Of a stretch of DNA of 64,000 nt, positions 27,147-35,361 are shown one piece after another. Made by a program: the position numbers and the translations under genes. This DNA is from Hymenobacter gummosus (lineage in GTDB: Bacteria; Bacteroidota; Bacteroidia; Cytophagales; Hymenobacteraceae). The notes below the pieces were generated by a model. It was given only the letters and a program-made list of their open reading frames with translations. It was not told the DNA's origin and ran no database searches. Position 1 is the stretch's first letter. The number at the start of each line of letters is the position of its first letter. The stretch spans positions 62,001 to 126,000 of the forward strand of contig NZ_RXOF01000005.1 of assembly GCF_003970915.1 (NCBI RefSeq), in the 5' to 3' direction.

Positions 27147-27296
27147 GTGACTGGTGACCCGTAACACGTGACATGCTTTTGGAACTGACAAGTAACAGGT
27201 GACAGGTTTATGCCTGCGCCTGGCTGCCCGTACACTCACTGACCAGTCACGTGTCAACCGTTACCTCACCTATACCTGTCACGTGTTACGTGTCAC
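27147..27296. repeat. inverted repeat with arms built of 7-bp tandem words (GTGACnn)
   Basis: The left arm is GTGACTG, GTGACCC, GTAACAC, GTGACAT (27147-27174) plus CTGACAA, GTAACAG, GTGACAG (27185-27205). The right arm is in inverse orientation: CTGTCAC, GTGTTAC, GTGTCAC (27276-27296), with degenerate words from 27239. Bases 27154-27173 and 27277-27296 are reverse complements with one mismatch in 20. It fills the whole moxR-DUF58 gap. Confidence 0.85.
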
Positions 27297-27302
27297 TCAA
27301 TT

Positions 27303-28655
27303 ATGAAAGAGTTTTTCCGCGCCCTGCTGCTGCCGCCGCGCCTGTTTGTGGCGCTGGCGGTGGTGATGGTGCTACTGATTACGGCCCACTTCTGGCGGGT
27401 GCTGCTGGCCCCGGCCCAGGTGCTGGCGTTGCTGCTGGCCCTGCTCACGCTGCTCGACGCGGTGCTGCTGTTCGGGCTGGGCCAGCGCGGCGGGGTGTTT
27501 GCGCGCCGCGTGATGAGCCGCCGCCTCTCCAACGGCGACGACAACGACATCCAGATCATCCTCGAAAACCGCTACCCCTTCCGCGCCCGCCTCGACGTGG
27601 TCGACGACGTGCCGGTGCAGTTTCAGCGCCGCGACCTGCTGTTTCCGGTGCCGCTGGGCGCCGGGCTCACCACCACGCTGCGCTACCAGCTGCGCCCCAC
27701 CCGCCGGGGCGAGTACGTGTTCGGGCAGACCAACGTGCTCGTCCGCTCCCCGCTGGGGCTGGTGCAGCGCCGCTTCCGCTTCGGCGATAAGGACGAAGTG
27801 GCGGCCGTGTACCCGTCGTTTCTGCAGATGCGGCGCTACGAGCTGCTGGCCCTCTCGAACCGGCTGACGGAGGTGGGCGTGAAGCGCATCCGCCGCATCG
27901 GGCAGAGCCTGGAGTTCGACCACATCCGCCCCTACGCCCTCGGCGACGACCCACGCAGCATCAACTGGAAAGCCACCGCCCGCCGCCCCGGCGACGACAA
28001 CCTGCTGGTGAACCACTTCGAGGACGAGCGCGCCCAGCAGGTGTACTGCGTCATCGACAAGGGCCGGGTGATGCGCATGCCCTTCGCCCAGCTGGCCCTG
28101 CTCGACTACGCCATCAACGCCTCCTTGGTGCTCAGCAACATTGCCCTGCTCAAGCACGACCGGGCCGGCCTCATCACCTTCGCTCACGAGCCCGGCGACG
28201 TGGTGCCCGCCGACCGCCGCCGCGGACAGCTGCCGCGCCTGCTCGAAGTGCTGTACCGCCAGCAGACGCGCTTTCTGGAATCAGACTACGAGCGGCTGGC
28301 GGCGCTGGTGCAGCGGCAGGTAAAGCAGCGCAGCCTGCTGGTCTTGTTCACCAACTTCGAGAGCCTGCACGGCCTGCAGCGCCAATTGCCCTACCTGCGC
28401 CGCCTCGCCGCCCGCCACCTGCTGCTGGTGGTGTTCTTCGAAAACACCGAGTTGCGCAGCGTGCTGGAAACGCCCGCCGAAACCACCGACGACCTGTACG
28501 TGCAGACCGTAGCCGACAAAATCGGGCAGGACAAGCGCCGCATGGTGCTGGAGCTGCAGCGCTACGGCATCCACGCCCTGCTCACCGCCCCCCAGAACCT
28601 GACGGCCAATACCATCAACCGCTACCTGGAATTCAAGGCGCGGGGGCTGATATAG
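27303..28655 (+). CDS. DUF58 domain-containing membrane protein
   Basis: The 450-residue protein has two N-terminal membrane helices (LFVALAVVMVLLITAHFW and VLALLLALLTLLDAVLLFGL). A beta-rich segment is followed by the DUF58 hallmark FDHIRPYALGDDPRSINWKA (about residues 204-223) and a vWA-like C-terminal fold (VYCVIDKGRVM in place of a full MIDAS DxSxS). DUF58 proteins are standard partners of MoxR ATPases. The gene starts 6 bases after an inverted repeat and is followed by a terminator-containing repeat. Confidence 0.93.
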   Translation: MKEFFRALLLPPRLFVALAVVMVLLITAHFWRVLLAPAQVLALLLALLTLLDAVLLFGLGQRGGVFARRVMSRRLSNGDDNDIQIILENRYPFRARLDVVDDVPVQFQRRDLLFPVPLGAGLTTTLRYQLRPTRRGEYVFGQTNVLVRSPLGLVQRRFRFGDKDEVAAVYPSFLQMRRYELLALSNRLTEVGVKRIRRIGQSLEFDHIRPYALGDDPRSINWKATARRPGDDNLLVNHFEDERAQQVYCVIDKGRVMRMPFAQLALLDYAINASLVLSNIALLKHDRAGLITFAHEPGDVVPADRRRGQLPRLLEVLYRQQTRFLESDYERLAALVQRQVKQRSLLVLFTNFESLHGLQRQLPYLRRLAARHLLLVVFFENTELRSVLETPAETTDDLYVQTVADKIGQDKRRMVLELQRYGIHALLTAPQNLTANTINRYLEFKARGLI

Positions 28656-28666
28656 GTTACAAAAAC

Positions 28667-28908
28667 GTCATCCTGAGCGCAGCGAAGGACCTTCCTCGAA
28701 CCCCGCACCGCCGCTGACTACGAAGTACAGAAGTAATTGCCCAGAACGATAAAAGCGCCGCCCCCAATAACCTGATGTTGGGGGCGGCGCTTTTTGACGG
28801 CGTGAAGAACTTGATGCCCTGCACCTTCACATTGGCACTGGCGGCGGTGCGAGGTTCGAGGAAGGTCCTTGGCTGCGCCTTCCTTCGGTTCGCTCTGCTC
28901 AGGATGAC
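28667..28908. repeat. inverted repeat element with internal terminator, family E
   Basis: The left arm at 28667-28714 begins GTCATCCTGAGCGCAGCGAA and continues to GCACCGCCGC. The right arm at 28841-28908 is its inverse and ends GCTCAGGATGAC. The inner 30 bases pair with one mismatch; the outer part of the right arm carries about 20 extra bases. A full Rho-independent terminator (28751-28795) lies in the middle. No coding sequence. Confidence 0.85.
28751..28795. terminator. strong bidirectional terminator
   Basis: AAAAGCGCCGCCCCCAA (28751-28767) pairs with 28778-28795, ending in TTTTT. It separates the DUF58 gene from the converging membrane-protein gene and lies inside the family E repeat. 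Confidence 0.92.
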
Positions 28909-28925
28909 AGCCGATTTACCTGCTC

Positions 28926-30752
28926 CTACTTCTCAAACGCCTCCACGCGCAGCTCGTCGATGAGGATGCCCTGGGGACTGTCGCCGTTCCAGAGGGCCAC
29001 GCGCACGTTGTCGTAGGTTTCGCCCTTGGGCGCCTGCAAATCGAGGTAGACCTCGGCGGGCCAGTCCTGGTCGACCACGCGCTGCAGGCGGATGACGCGC
29101 TCCTTCACCTTCTCGTCGCCGCGGCGGAAGCTGACGATGAGCTGGGTCATCTTCCACACGTCCCACTCCTTCTGCACGCAGCGGGCCCGGCAGCGCACGC
29201 GTACCCACGGCACCTCCTCCGGCTTCACATTCACGCGGTACTCGGGGCTGCTCTGGTGGTCTTTGTCGAGCAGCAGGGAGCAGCGGCCCTGCAGGGCGGG
29301 CCGGCCGCAGCCCGCGCCGCCGGTGGTATCCTGCTCGAAGTCGGTGTGCCACAGCTCGCGCACGTTTTTGCGGCCCGAGTCGTCCACCAGCTGGTCACCG
29401 TTGTCGAGCATCCAGCGCGTCGGCACCGGCACGGCGTTGCGCAGCGCCACGGCCCAGAAGTACTCCTTATTCATGTCGCCGGCGGCCAGCAGCCCGCTGC
29501 CGCGGTGGGCCTGGTGGGTGAGCCAGAGGTTGTAGTAGATGCCGAAGGCCAGGAACGCGGCGAAGGCCACCGTCCAGCTGCGCCGGGCCAGCACCCACTG
29601 CAGGGCCGCCGCCAGCGGCCAGGCCAGCACGGCGTAGCCCTGCACCAGCGCCCGGGCGCCCAACGAGCCGCCGTACCACCAGATGTCCCAGGCGAAGGTG
29701 ACGTAGATGAACAGCACGGTAAACGCCAGCATGGCCCAGAACGCCTCGGGCGCCCGGCGCCGTAGCGGGCCGAAACCCAGCAGCGGCAGTACCAACAATG
29801 GGGAATAAATCAGCCAGCCGCTGCGGAAGCTGAAGATGCCATCCCATAGGTGGGGACGCAGCCAGCTAAAGCCCTGATCCTCGTAGCTATACACCAGCCA
29901 GCGGCCCGTCACGTAGTGCCAGTACAGCAGCTGCAGGCTGCCCACCGCCCCGGTGGCCAGCACGGCCACCAGCAGCTTGGGCCAGTGCTGCCGCCAGAAG
30001 CTCAGCCGCTCCACGAGTACCGCCCGCCGGGGTGCCAGGCCCCACAGAATGGGCAGCAGCACGGCCAGGATGTCGGTAGGGCGCGTGAGGGCCATCAGCC
30101 CGCACAGCAGGCCGATGCCCAGGGCCCGCAGCAGCGTGGGCCGGCGGTAAAAGGCGGGCGTGACGAGCAGCAGCGCGGCGTAGAGCGTGAACAGCCAGCT
30201 GTGGGTCATGGCCGCGTCGATGGCGGCGTAGTTGAGGTAGTTGGAGCCCAGCGTGAGCACCACCAGGGTGAGGGCCGTGGCCGTTTCGCCGAAGCGGCGG
30301 CGCAGGGCCAGCCACACCAGCCACAGGCCCAGCACGGCCATCAGCTCGCAGCCCAGCTGCAGGCTGAGCTGGTAAGGGGCCGAAAAGCCGTCGGCGGGGT
30401 AGCCCAAAGCCTTGGCGGCGAGGTGGCCGGCCACGAAGAAGGGCAGGCTCTGCACGGCCAGGCCCACCGGGTACTTCATCACCCGGTTGCCGCTGAGCGA
30501 GTCGAGGTGGGCCTGGTTCTGGCCGGGGTCGGGGTTGTACTTCCGGGTGACTTCGGGCAGAAAGCCGACCTGCTTCAAATCGTGGTAGATAAAGGCGGCC
30601 GGCAGGTACATGTAGTAGCCCGAGGCATCCCAGCTGATGAGGGCTTCGGTCTGGGGCTTGTTCCACTTGGGATAGTACACGAACGAGGTCAGCAGCACGA
30701 AGGCCGAGCAGAACAGCAGCGTCCAGAAGGAAAGAGAGTTGCGCAGAGGCAT
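28926..30752 (-). CDS. polytopic membrane protein, glycosyltransferase-C-like fold (hypothetical)
   Basis: The start at 30752 (PLRNSLSFWTLLFCSAF) opens directly with a membrane helix; the longer frame from 30881 adds a charged leader. About eleven transmembrane segments occupy residues 8-400, followed by a soluble ~170-residue beta domain (WVRVRCRARCVQ, ILIDELRVEAFEK). The first loop (SYYPKW-type, ISWDASGYYMYLPA) resembles the acidic motif region of GT-C mannosyl- or arabinosyl-transferases, but this is only a resemblance. The C-terminal part may bind carbohydrate. Function unassigned; it stands alone on the minus strand. Confidence 0.8.
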   Translation of the reverse strand: MPLRNSLSFWTLLFCSAFVLLTSFVYYPKWNKPQTEALISWDASGYYMYLPAAFIYHDLKQVGFLPEVTRKYNPDPGQNQAHLDSLSGNRVMKYPVGLAVQSLPFFVAGHLAAKALGYPADGFSAPYQLSLQLGCELMAVLGLWLVWLALRRRFGETATALTLVVLTLGSNYLNYAAIDAAMTHSWLFTLYAALLLVTPAFYRRPTLLRALGIGLLCGLMALTRPTDILAVLLPILWGLAPRRAVLVERLSFWRQHWPKLLVAVLATGAVGSLQLLYWHYVTGRWLVYSYEDQGFSWLRPHLWDGIFSFRSGWLIYSPLLVLPLLGFGPLRRRAPEAFWAMLAFTVLFIYVTFAWDIWWYGGSLGARALVQGYAVLAWPLAAALQWVLARRSWTVAFAAFLAFGIYYNLWLTHQAHRGSGLLAAGDMNKEYFWAVALRNAVPVPTRWMLDNGDQLVDDSGRKNVRELWHTDFEQDTTGGAGCGRPALQGRCSLLLDKDHQSSPEYRVNVKPEEVPWVRVRCRARCVQKEWDVWKMTQLIVSFRRGDEKVKERVIRLQRVVDQDWPAEVYLDLQAPKGETYDNVRVALWNGDSPQGILIDELRVEAFEK

Positions 30753-31093
30753 CAGCGGAGAAGAATAAGCCGGCGGAATGGCCCGGCAAATTATTCCAAA
30801 ATCCGCCAGTTGGCCCCGCGGCCGGCGCGAAATACTGCGGGGGAGTCTGTTCAGCGGCTCTCGTAAGCTGCTCAACCCCACCAGGCGCCGTCCTGGCTTC
30901 CCACGAACTGTCTCACAACTTCTCTCTCACAAAAAATCCTGTGCGGGTATTTGTGTGAGCACTCCTGTCACCACTTTTCCCTCACCAAAAAAACTGTGAG
31001 GAAAAAGTTGTGAGCTGCGGCTCGTGCGCGTGCTGGCTTGCTCCCGGCAAAGAAATTGCCACGGCTCGGGCAGATTCCCCGTAAACTCGCCCC
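30753..31093. other. divergent intergenic region with an inverted repeat
   Basis: This 341-base gap lies between the minus-strand membrane protein and the GH20 gene and must hold both promoters, but no clear TAnnTTTG box was found. Its centre is the inverted repeat at 30912-31014. No gene is seen. Confidence 0.6.
30912..31014. repeat. inverted repeat with CTCAC words
   Basis: Bases 30912-30931 (CTCACAACTTCTCTCTCACA) and 30995-31014 are reverse complements at 17 of 20 positions. Further CTCAC or GTGAG words lie between them (30953-30959, 30981-30985). The style is like the word-built hairpins elsewhere in the window, but the word spacing is less regular. Confidence 0.7.
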
Positions 31094-33169
31094 ATGCTCC
31101 GCTTACTCTTCCTGCTATTGGCCCTGCCGCTGGCAGCCCTGGCCCAGGTGCCCTCCCCCACCCCTGCCCCGCCCGATACCCGCCAGCTCCTGCCCGTACC
31201 GACTTCCGTCAGCTGGGGCAAAAGCCGGCTGCCGTGGAAAGGCCAGCTGCACCTGACCATCAACCGCCAAGACGACCCGGCCGTGCAGCAGGCCGCCGAG
31301 CGCACCCTGCGCCGGCTGGGCCAGCAGGCCGGCCACCCCGACGTGTACAGCCAGGCGGGCAGCCTGCAGATTCGCTACGGCCGCCTGGGGCGCATGGAGG
31401 CCTTCGACGAGGAGCGCTACAGCCTGCGCGTGACGCCCGCCGGCATTACCATCGACGCGCCCACCAGCCTCGGGGCCCTGCGCGCCCTGGCCACGCTGCA
31501 GCAGCTGTTTACCAAGGACGGCAAGCGGTATTATTTCCCCGAAGTCGAAATTCAGGACCAGCCGCGCTTCGTGTGGCGCGGGCTGCTCATCGACGCGGCC
31601 CGGCACTTCATGCCAGTGGCCGTGATTAAGCGCAACCTCGACGCCATGGCGGCGGTGAAGCTGAACGTGCTGCACTGGCACCTCTCCGACGACCAGGCCT
31701 TCCGGGTGGAAAGCAAGGTGTTTCCGCGCCTGCACCGGGCCGGCAACACCACGCCGGGCTTCTACACCGCCGCCCAGATCAAGGACGTGCTGGCCTACGC
31801 CCGGGCCCGGGGCATCCGGGTGCTGCCCGAGTTCGACGTGCCCTCGCACACCACGGCCTGGCAGGTGGCTTACCCGCGCCTGGCCTCCCTCGACACGATT
31901 TACCCGCCCTACCAGAGCTTCCGCACCTCCAACATTGCCCTAGACCCCACCAAGCCCGGCACCTACACCTTTATCGACTCCCTGTTCCGGGAAATGACCG
32001 CGCTGTTTCCCGACCCCTACTTCCACATCGGCGGCGACGAAAACGACGGGCGGCAGTGGCGGCGCAACCCGCGCATTGCCAAGTACATGCGCGACAGCAG
32101 CATGGTAAAGCGCGACGGCACGGTGGACAAGCACCTGCTGCAGATTGCCTTCAGCCGCCGGGTGCTGGGCATCGTGACGAAGTACCAGAAGAAGATGGTG
32201 GGCTGGGACGAAATCTTGGGGCCCGGCCTGCCCGCCGACGCCGTCATTCAGAGTTGGCGCGGCAAAAAGGGCCTCTACGACGCGGTGAAGGCCGGTCACT
32301 CGGCCCTGCTTTCCCACGGCTACTACCTCGATCTGTACTTCACCGCCGCCTCCTACTACGCCCCCGACCCATTGCCCGCCGACGCCCCGCTGACCGAGGC
32401 GGAGAAAAAGCGCATCCTGGGCGGCGAGGCCACGATGTGGAACGAGTTTGCCGATTCCGTGGTGGTCGATTCGCGCATCTGGCCCCGGGCCGCCGCCGTG
32501 GCCGAGCGGCTCTGGTCGGCCGCCACGGTGACGGACGTGCCCGACATGTACCGCCGCCTCGGGCTGGTGTCGGCGCAGCTCGAAACCTTGGGCCTGCAGC
32601 ACCGCCAGGCCCCGCAGCAGCTGCTGAACATGATGGCCGCCGGGCAGAAAGTGGAGCCCGTGCAGACGCTGGCGGCCGTGCTGGAGCCGGTGAAGGAATA
32701 CAAGCGCCACTTCCAGGGCCGCACCTACACCCCGCTCATGCCCCTGAACCGCCTCGTCGACGCCGCCCCGGCCGAATCGGAGGCGGCGCGGGTGTTCCAC
32801 GCCACGCTGGACTCGCTGCTGCGGGCGCCGCGGGCCAAGACCACCGAGCTGCCCCGCACGCCCGCCATCCAGCGGCAGCTGCGCACCCTGCGCGCCCAGC
32901 TGAAAGCCTGGCAGCAGAACGACGCCCGCGTGCAGCCGCTGTTGCAGCTCAACCCTGAGCTGCGCGAGTACGCCCCGCTGTCCACCCAGCTCACGGTGGT
33001 ATCGACCCTGCTGCTGCAGCGCCTGGAGCAGCTGGAGAAGGGTGAAAAAGCCGCGGCGGAGTGGCTGGCCGGGGCGCAAAAGCAGCTGGAAGCGGCCAAG
33101 CAGCCGGCCGGGCAGGCCGAACTGGCATTGGCCACCAAGCTGGACAAGCTGGTGTGGGCGCAGCCCTGA
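31094..33169 (+). CDS. secreted beta-N-acetylhexosaminidase (GH20)
   Basis: A signal peptide (LRLLFLLLALPLAALAQ) is followed by the GH20b N-terminal domain (about 25-150) and the GH20 TIM barrel (from FVWRGLLIDAARHFMP). The catalytic Asp-Glu pair is in YFHIGGDENDG (about residues 312-322). Other barrel motifs are KLNVLHWHLSDDQ, RVLPEFDVPSH and KKMVGWDEIL. GH20 enzymes release terminal GlcNAc or GalNAc by substrate-assisted catalysis, for example from chitin oligomers or glycoproteins. The C-terminal 170 residues are helical. At 691 residues it is of typical length. Periplasmic or outer-membrane location is likely. Confidence 0.95.
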   Translation: MLRLLFLLLALPLAALAQVPSPTPAPPDTRQLLPVPTSVSWGKSRLPWKGQLHLTINRQDDPAVQQAAERTLRRLGQQAGHPDVYSQAGSLQIRYGRLGRMEAFDEERYSLRVTPAGITIDAPTSLGALRALATLQQLFTKDGKRYYFPEVEIQDQPRFVWRGLLIDAARHFMPVAVIKRNLDAMAAVKLNVLHWHLSDDQAFRVESKVFPRLHRAGNTTPGFYTAAQIKDVLAYARARGIRVLPEFDVPSHTTAWQVAYPRLASLDTIYPPYQSFRTSNIALDPTKPGTYTFIDSLFREMTALFPDPYFHIGGDENDGRQWRRNPRIAKYMRDSSMVKRDGTVDKHLLQIAFSRRVLGIVTKYQKKMVGWDEILGPGLPADAVIQSWRGKKGLYDAVKAGHSALLSHGYYLDLYFTAASYYAPDPLPADAPLTEAEKKRILGGEATMWNEFADSVVVDSRIWPRAAAVAERLWSAATVTDVPDMYRRLGLVSAQLETLGLQHRQAPQQLLNMMAAGQKVEPVQTLAAVLEPVKEYKRHFQGRTYTPLMPLNRLVDAAPAESEAARVFHATLDSLLRAPRAKTTELPRTPAIQRQLRTLRAQLKAWQQNDARVQPLLQLNPELREYAPLSTQLTVVSTLLLQRLEQLEKGEKAAAEWLAGAQKQLEAAKQPAGQAELALATKLDKLVWAQP

Positions 33170-33187
33170 TTCCGCCGCCCGCGCCCG

Positions 33188-33240
33188 AACGGAAACGCGC
33201 CGACTGCCGTAGCTTGCGGCGGCCGGCGCGCTTTCCGTTT
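33188..33240 (+). terminator. hairpin with T-rich 3' arm
   Basis: AACGGAAA-CGCGCCG (from 33188) pairs with CGGCGCG-C-TTTCCGTT (to 33239) around a GC-rich loop. The T-run is interrupted, so termination of the GH20 gene is probable rather than certain. Confidence 0.55.
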
Positions 33241-33257
33241 GCGGCGGCTCCTCCCCC

Positions 33258-34166
33258 ATGCGTCTTTCCCCCCTCCCGGCCCTGGCGGCCCTTAGCATCT
33301 TCAGCGCCTGCCAGACCGGGCAGCCCGATTCGGAGCGGCAACCATCGTCGGCAACCGTGACGGACAGCTCAGCTGTAGGCGGCGCAGCTGCTGGCACCTC
33401 GCTGGCTACCCAAATCGGTCCGGCTATCCGCGGAGTATGGGTGAAGGCAGCTTATGTAGATGCACTGGCGCGTGCCCGTTCGGCCCAAATGGTCAGCGAA
33501 TCCGAACAGAACCTGGATGAAGGCATTACGGCCTTTGTGATTGAGCCCCGGCAGCTTCGCGGCGACAGGTTGATGGTCTATACCATCCTGAACAACCACG
33601 AAGGCGGTGAAGACCAGTTGGTCTTCCGCAATACTGGCCATCCACAGGGCCTGGAGTTTATCAGCTACGGGGAAGACAACGGTAAGCTTGAACTGGCCTA
33701 CTCCTTCCGTGGCCAGGACACCTCACTTACCCTCAATACGTACAACCGGCGCGGCCGCTTAATCCAAGCAGTTGCTTATCGGCGCGTCCGATTTCGTTAC
33801 ATAGTATCCTCGGATTCACGAGACGCGTTGGGCGAAGGGCTGCAACAGGCGGTGCACGAGGCCCTGATAGCCGGCCGCTACGGCGGTGTCGATTCTGCCG
33901 GACGCAGCGTTCAGGCTACTTTCACCCCTGACGGCCAGGTAAGAGGATTAGGCCAGTTCCGCGCTTACGAGGTCCATATTGACTTCAACGGCGGCCCGAG
34001 CACCGGGGAGGATATGGTGTTTTTTGACCTCAACGCCAGTAAACGTCGTCAGACCCTGGGCTACCGGTTTTCAGCCGACACGCTGCGTCTGTTTTCACTG
34101 CGTAAGGACAGCATCGAACAGCCTTACTTGTACCGCCTGATATACACTTTGGTGCGCCGCCGATAA
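33258..34166 (+). CDS. lipoprotein of unknown function, tandem copy 1
   Basis: The 302-residue protein has a lipoprotein signal (LPALAALSIFSAC, Cys at about 18) and a Ser/Ala linker. The body shares many blocks with the next gene: NNHEGGE, AYRRVR, AGRYGGVDSAGR, FTPDGQVRGL and YRFSADTLRLFSLR, ending YTLVRRR. No known domain was recognised. GC content is visibly lower (about 55%) than that of the neighbours. The pair is separated by 71 bases and is probably co-transcribed. Likely inner-leaflet outer-membrane lipoproteins. Confidence 0.88.
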   Translation: MRLSPLPALAALSIFSACQTGQPDSERQPSSATVTDSSAVGGAAAGTSLATQIGPAIRGVWVKAAYVDALARARSAQMVSESEQNLDEGITAFVIEPRQLRGDRLMVYTILNNHEGGEDQLVFRNTGHPQGLEFISYGEDNGKLELAYSFRGQDTSLTLNTYNRRGRLIQAVAYRRVRFRYIVSSDSRDALGEGLQQAVHEALIAGRYGGVDSAGRSVQATFTPDGQVRGLGQFRAYEVHIDFNGGPSTGEDMVFFDLNASKRRQTLGYRFSADTLRLFSLRKDSIEQPYLYRLIYTLVRRR

Positions 34167-34237
34167 GGTTTGGGTTGGCGCTTCTGTAGCTAGCGGCAGC
34201 CGGCGTTTCCCTGTTTTGCCCCGTTCTATTTCCGTTT

Positions 34238-35134
34238 ATGCGCTTCTCCTCCCTCCCGGTCTTGGCGGCCCTCAGTCTTTTAGGCGCCTGCCAAGCCGGC
34301 CAACCCGATACCGAGCGTAACCCGACCACCCAGGCTATTGCGGCCGATTCGACGGCAGTGGGCGCCGATGCCATTGGCAGTATTAACACCCAGCAACTGC
34401 TGCCGCAATTGGCCGGTCATTGGGTGCAGCAGTCGTACCTGGATGCCGTGGTGCGCACCAAATCTCCCTACCGGGTGCAGGATAGCATTAGTCATATTGC
34501 GGAACTGCTTATCCTGCCCGGCAAGCTCACCGCCGACAGTCTGCTGGTGGGCCTCAGCCTGGGCAACCACGAAGGCGGTGAGGCTGCCTTGTACCTGCGG
34601 CCGGCCCGGCATCCGCAGGCTTTGCCATTGCACCATCCCGATTATGAGCAGCCCAGCAACTACTACGAGCTGAGCTACGCTATGCTCGGGCGCGACTCCC
34701 TGCTACGGCTCAATCTTCGCAACCGCGGCGGCAAGCTGATGTCGTCAGTAGCTTACCGCCGCGCCCGGATGCCGCTCCTGGCTCAAGCGGACGACCTCAG
34801 CGCAGGCCTGCAGTACGAAGTCAACCGCTTGCTGATGGCTGGCCGCTACACCGGCCGCGACTCCGTGGGCCGGGCAGTATCGGCGCGCTTTACGCCCGAC
34901 GGCAAAGTTTCCGGACTGGCCGGCTTCAAAACGTACTACGTTGGTACCGATTTTGGCGCCGGCCCTGAAAACAACCTCGACGACCTCACTTTTAACTCCT
35001 ACACCAAGCAGCAGCGCAGCTTCACCTATCGTTTCAGTGGCGACACCCTGCGTCTGTTCGCCCTCCGCTCCGATTCTAATCACATCGACTTAGCCCCGGC
35101 CCGCCTGCATTACACCCTGGTGCGCCGCCGCTGA
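34238..35134 (+). CDS. lipoprotein of unknown function, tandem copy 2
   Basis: This 298-residue paralogue of the preceding gene has the lipobox LSLLGAC, then QAGQPDTERN, and the shared blocks GNHEGGE, AYRRAR, AGRYTGRDSVGR, FTPDGKVSGL and YRFSGDTLRLFALR, ending YTLVRRR. The central third has diverged far more than the C-terminus. The C-terminal FTPDG-to-DTLRLF region looks like a small beta domain that compares an expected with a measured quantity in lipocalin-like or META-like proteins, but that is only a guess. It is followed by the family A palindrome. Confidence 0.88.
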   Translation: MRFSSLPVLAALSLLGACQAGQPDTERNPTTQAIAADSTAVGADAIGSINTQQLLPQLAGHWVQQSYLDAVVRTKSPYRVQDSISHIAELLILPGKLTADSLLVGLSLGNHEGGEAALYLRPARHPQALPLHHPDYEQPSNYYELSYAMLGRDSLLRLNLRNRGGKLMSSVAYRRARMPLLAQADDLSAGLQYEVNRLLMAGRYTGRDSVGRAVSARFTPDGKVSGLAGFKTYYVGTDFGAGPENNLDDLTFNSYTKQQRSFTYRFSGDTLRLFALRSDSNHIDLAPARLHYTLVRRR

Positions 35135-35153
35135 GGCTTCGGCCGCCGTGGAA

Positions 35154-35320
35154 CCCCAGCCGCAGAGCGGCGGCACGGCAATAGCATCCGCCTTAGCTGA
35201 ATGAACCTGAGCTCCGTAGGAGCGGCACCTTGACTGCGCAGTCAAGGTGCCGCTCCTACGGAGTTCAGGCATTCTGTCTATCCGTTCTACTATTGACGTG
35301 CCGCCGCTACGCGGCTGGGG
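35154..35320. repeat. nested palindromic element, family A copy 2
   Basis: The outer arms (35154-35184 and 35290-35320) pair with three mismatches in 31. The inner 60 bases (35208-35267) are one near-perfect palindrome centred on TGACTGCGCAGTCA. The core GAGCTCCGTAGGAGCGG and the right outer arm match copy 1 at 145-309. Confidence 0.88.
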
Positions 35321-35361
35321 ACGGTTCTGTAGCTGGGCATTACTGCCCCGCGGTAGCTTCC

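Noticed and set aside
28667-28908. Insertion sequence
   Set aside because: It has inverted ends but no transposase frame and is only 242 bases long.
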